Shown here one piece after another: positions 6,288 through 8,210 of a stretch of DNA of 8,210 nucleotides. This DNA is from Mailhella sp. Lineage in GTDB: Bacteria > Desulfobacterota > Desulfovibrionia > Desulfovibrionales > Desulfovibrionaceae. The position numbers and the translations under genes are program-made. The stretch is taken from contig JAFWYI010000026.1 in assembly GCA_017522745.1 (NCBI GenBank), positions 1 through 8,210 on the forward strand, in the 5' to 3' direction. Each line of letters starts with the position of its first letter. Positions within the stretch are counted from its first letter, which is position 1. The notes beneath the pieces are model-generated. The model saw only the letters and a program-made list of their open reading frames with translations. It did not search any database and had not been told where the DNA came from.

Positions 6288-6331
6288 GACTTGAGTTTCT
6301 TAGACAGGTATAACGTGAAAAAAGGAACACC

Positions 6332-7069
6332 ATGGTCGAATGGAGAAGCGTGATGACGTCCCTACTGCCTCTGGCCAGACTGGCCCCCCACGTTTCAAAT
6401 GCTGAACTAACCGCATGGGAGAAAGTTTTTCCTCTGGGGCAGGAGGTTCAGTGGGAGCCCAATAAAACGGTCTTCCCGCCGAAGAGAAAGGTCCTAGGTT
6501 TGCATTTCGTCCTTTCCGGGCGTTTCCGTTGTTACTCTGTTACGCAGGATGGCAAGCAACGCACGTTATGGATCATGCATGAACATTCGTTGATAGGCGA
6601 TGTGGCACTCTTCAATGATACCGTGCCTATCTATCTTATGGAAAGTGAAACAGCGGCCCGGACGATATTTTTTTCCCGCAAGGTTCTTTGGGAGCGTGTG
6701 ATCCCCAATAGTCCGGAGGTGGCGCTCTGCCTTTTGAAAATGCTGGCGCTCAAGGTTCGCTGGCAGAGTTCCGATGCGTATGCCCAAAATTTTCTTCCTT
6801 CGTGGAAGAGGTTGGGAAGTTTTCTTTTTGATGCTTCCGAAGCTCATAAGAATAATATCGCTATTTCGCATGCCGATATGGCGGAATTTCTTGGTATGCA
6901 CCGCGTCACCGTTACCAAAGCATTGGCACGGCTTCGACGTATGGGCCTGATATATATGGATCAGCGAGGTATCCATATCGTCGATAAACAGCGTTTCTTC
7001 AGTGAGGTGCTGGAAGAGAGCGACGATGCGGTTAGCAGTCGTCCTACGTGGACTTCTTCTTTTGAATGA
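6332..7069 (+). CDS. CRP/FNR-family transcriptional regulator, CprK-like
   Basis: A 245-residue one-component regulator with an N-terminal cyclic-nucleotide-type beta-barrel (about 30-120), a dimerisation helix (125-155) and a C-terminal winged helix-turn-helix (156-222). The barrel contains LHFVLSGRFRCYSVTQDG and HSLIGDVALF. The phosphate-binding Arg-Ser of true CRP is replaced by IY (100-101), so cAMP binding is unlikely. Only C67 and C133 are present, so there is no FNR-type N-terminal iron-sulfur ligand set. The recognition helix region GMHRVTVTKALARLRRMGLI resembles CprK (GVHHVTVSRVL...), a regulator of halorespiration that senses chlorinated aromatics. By analogy a small organic effector is likely, but its identity cannot be read. 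The ATG at 6332 has AAGGA five bases upstream (6322-6326). The flavoprotein gene begins 22 bases after its stop, so the pair is probably one operon and the flavoprotein a likely target. Base composition is visibly lower in GC than the left-hand genes. Confidence 0.9.
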   Translation: MVEWRSVMTSLLPLARLAPHVSNAELTAWEKVFPLGQEVQWEPNKTVFPPKRKVLGLHFVLSGRFRCYSVTQDGKQRTLWIMHEHSLIGDVALFNDTVPIYLMESETAARTIFFSRKVLWERVIPNSPEVALCLLKMLALKVRWQSSDAYAQNFLPSWKRLGSFLFDASEAHKNNIAISHADMAEFLGMHRVTVTKALARLRRMGLIYMDQRGIHIVDKQRFFSEVLEESDDAVSSRPTWTSSFE

Positions 7070-7091
7070 CACCTTTTATGGGAGGACAATT

Positions 7092-8210
7092 ATGGCAGGA
7101 ATGAACGTGATTCATCATCATTCCGATGTTCTGGTCATCGGAGGCGGTATTGCCGGTCTCATGGCCGCCATCAGCAGTGCTGAGCGCGGCATGAAGGTCA
7201 TCGTGGCTGATAAGAGTAATGTGCGTTACAGTGGTGCAGGTGCTACTGGCAATGACCATTTCCAGTGTTACATTCCTGAGTATCACGGTAACGACTTTGC
7301 CGCCTGGATTGAAGAATTCCAGACCGGTCAGCAGGCTACTATCCGCGATATCGAATTTATCCGCACTTGGATGTCGCGTTCCTACGAGATGGTGCAGCGC
7401 TGGGATTCCTGGGCATTCCCATGAAATGGAAGGGAAAATGGGAATTCGCCGGGCACGGTATGCCTGGTGATATGCTCAATCATCTGCACTACTCCGGTAA
7501 GTATCAGAAGCGAGTACTGGAAACGGAAGCCCGTAAGCGGGGCGTAGAGATCATCAACCGTGTATCCTGTTGTGATCTGCTTCGTAGTGGAGACAGGGCC
7601 TGTGGCGCCATCGGCCTGAGTACGCGTGAGGACGTGATACATATTTTCCATGCTCCTGCGGTTATCATGAGTACCGGATCGGCTATCCGCATTTATCCCG
7701 GATGTACGCCGGCCAACCTGTTCAACAACCGGCTTTGCCCCAACTGCGTAGGCGACGGGCGAGCCATGGCCTATCGTGCGGGTGCATCTCTTGCCAGCCT
7801 TGAGATCCCGGTGTTCCGCTGTGGCCCCACCTACTTTGCCCGTGCAGGCAAGGCTACCTGGGGCGGCGTGCTGCGCGATCCGCACGGTAAGCCGGCTGGG
7901 CCCTTTGTGACGCAGCCTGATAATAAGTACGGAGACCCCGTGGTGGACGTCTATCAGGATCTGTTCATCGATGATCGCAACAATGCTGCCGGCCCTGTGT
8001 TCATGGACTGCACCGGCCTTGACCGGGAAGGCGTGGAGTACATGACGCATTGGCTCGATAATGAAGGCAATGGAGCCATTCTTGGCTACTTCAAGAAGCA
8101 TGGCCTTGATATAGGTTCCACACCTGTTGAATTCCGCTCCTACGATAAAGAACTCTCACCCCGAGGCGGTATCCTTTATGATGAAGCGGCCCGCACCTCC
8201 TTGACGGGTC
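7092..8210 (+). pseudogene. AprA/fumarate-reductase-like FAD oxidoreductase, frameshifted and cut by the window end
   Basis: Two consecutive frames encode one protein. The first (7092-7424) has DVLVIGGGIAGLMAAI, the FAD dinucleotide fold (GGGIAG at 17-22), D40/K41 closing the second strand, and SGAGATGNDHFQCY; it stops at TGA 7422-7424 after WDSWAFP. The second is open from ATG 7421 to the window end and continues the family sequence: WEFAGHGMPGD, GDGRAMAYRAGASL (221-234 in the joined protein), GPTYFARAGKATWGG and GPVFMDCTG. Adding one G to the GGG at 7411-7413 restores WDSWGIPM and one 373-residue reading frame in view. The family (FAD_binding_2: fumarate reductase, succinate dehydrogenase, APS reductase alpha) transfers electrons between FAD and a small substrate; the closest feel is an AprA-like cytoplasmic flavoprotein of unknown substrate. 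There is no signal peptide. GGGAGGA (7080-7086) five bases before 7092 fixes the start. It is either a recent pseudogene or a sequencing error; the two pieces are otherwise well preserved. Confidence 0.82.
7411..7413 (+). other. Frameshift site in the flavoprotein gene
   Basis: A GGG run where one more G would join the two frames and give WGIPM, matching the W-G-[LI]-P found at this point in AprA-type proteins. The frame offset between the fragments (7092 and 7421) is exactly that of a single lost base. The short homopolymer is a typical place for a slip in replication or sequencing. Confidence 0.8.

Larger units (their letters stand above)
5908..6331 (+). other. Intergenic region upstream of the regulator, no convincing gene
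   Basis: About 420 bases, visibly richer in A+T than the genes to the left. I find no tRNA, no transposase and no ORF with a credible ribosome site. The two longest readable stretches are a 33-codon ORF from ATG 5965 (to TAG 6064-6066) and an open frame 6101-6253 without a usable start; neither resembles a known protein. It holds several dyads: TGGTT-CT-AACCA (5935-5946), GCATC-GAAG-GATGC (6132-6145), and TGTAG-N6-CTACA (6272-6287). The promoter of the 6332 gene must lie here but I cannot fix it. TTGAGT (6291-6296) and TATAAC (6309-6314) are only 12 bases apart, too close for a normal sigma-70 promoter. Confidence 0.6.

Noticed and set aside
6291..6314. TTGAGT and TATAAC as a sigma-70 promoter for the regulator.
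   Set aside because: The spacing is only 12 bases, and a start site from it would fall on or beyond the Shine-Dalgarno.
6332..7069. FNR-type oxygen sensor or cAMP-binding CRP.
   Set aside because: There are only two cysteines and no N-terminal cluster ligands, and the cAMP phosphate-binding Arg-Ser is replaced by Ile-Tyr.
1..8210. CRISPR array, tRNA, rRNA or insertion sequence.
   Set aside because: I see no regularly spaced repeats, no cloverleaf-type segment, no transposase and no terminal inverted repeats.

Overview
The window looks like chromosomal DNA of an anaerobic, GC-rich Gram-negative bacterium. I favour a sulfate- or sulfite-reducing Desulfovibrionaceae member (Desulfovibrio/Bilophila/Mailhella type). 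The reasons are a very large fused FAD/iron-sulfur 2-hydroxyacid dehydrogenase of the kind those bacteria carry, an M23 peptidase whose long N-terminal part resembles Desulfovibrio proteins as I remember them, two small lipoprotein-like genes, and an AprA/fumarate-reductase-like flavoprotein behind a CRP/FNR regulator. The assignment rests on family recognition, not on a marker gene.

Layout, all on the + strand. (1) 1-872: C-terminal part of an M23 (LytM) cell-wall endopeptidase, followed by a long GC-rich hairpin (891-927). (2) 951-4637: a 1228-residue fused oxidoreductase with an FAD-binding domain, FAD-oxidase C domain, two 4Fe-4S motifs and two CCG cysteine-rich domains, probably oxidising D-lactate or a related 2-hydroxyacid. 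(3) 4711-5166: predicted envelope lipoprotein of unknown function, whose start codon lies inside a 15-bp stem with its Shine-Dalgarno in the loop. (4) 5200-5442: OsmB-like glycine-zipper lipoprotein, ending at an intrinsic terminator. (5) 5485-5868: short, divergent FliW-like protein, ending at a second strong terminator. (6) 5908-6331: about 420 bases without a convincing gene, visibly richer in A+T, carrying several dyads. (7) 6332-7069: CRP/FNR-family regulator of the CprK-like type. (8) 7092-8210: AprA/fumarate-reductase-like FAD oxidoreductase broken by a one-base frameshift and running off the window.

The left half reads as ordinary lactate-type energy metabolism plus envelope genes. 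The right part, after the second terminator, is a separate unit: a one-component regulator with a flavoprotein 22 bases downstream, and a CRP-spaced dyad just upstream of the regulator. The simplest reading is an inducible anaerobic redox module whose substrate is unknown. The flavoprotein is either a recent pseudogene or carries a homopolymer sequencing error. The most interesting signals are the start-codon-sequestering hairpin at 4676-4719, the regulator/flavoprotein module with its candidate operator, and a FliW-like gene with no CsrA or flagellar neighbour in view.
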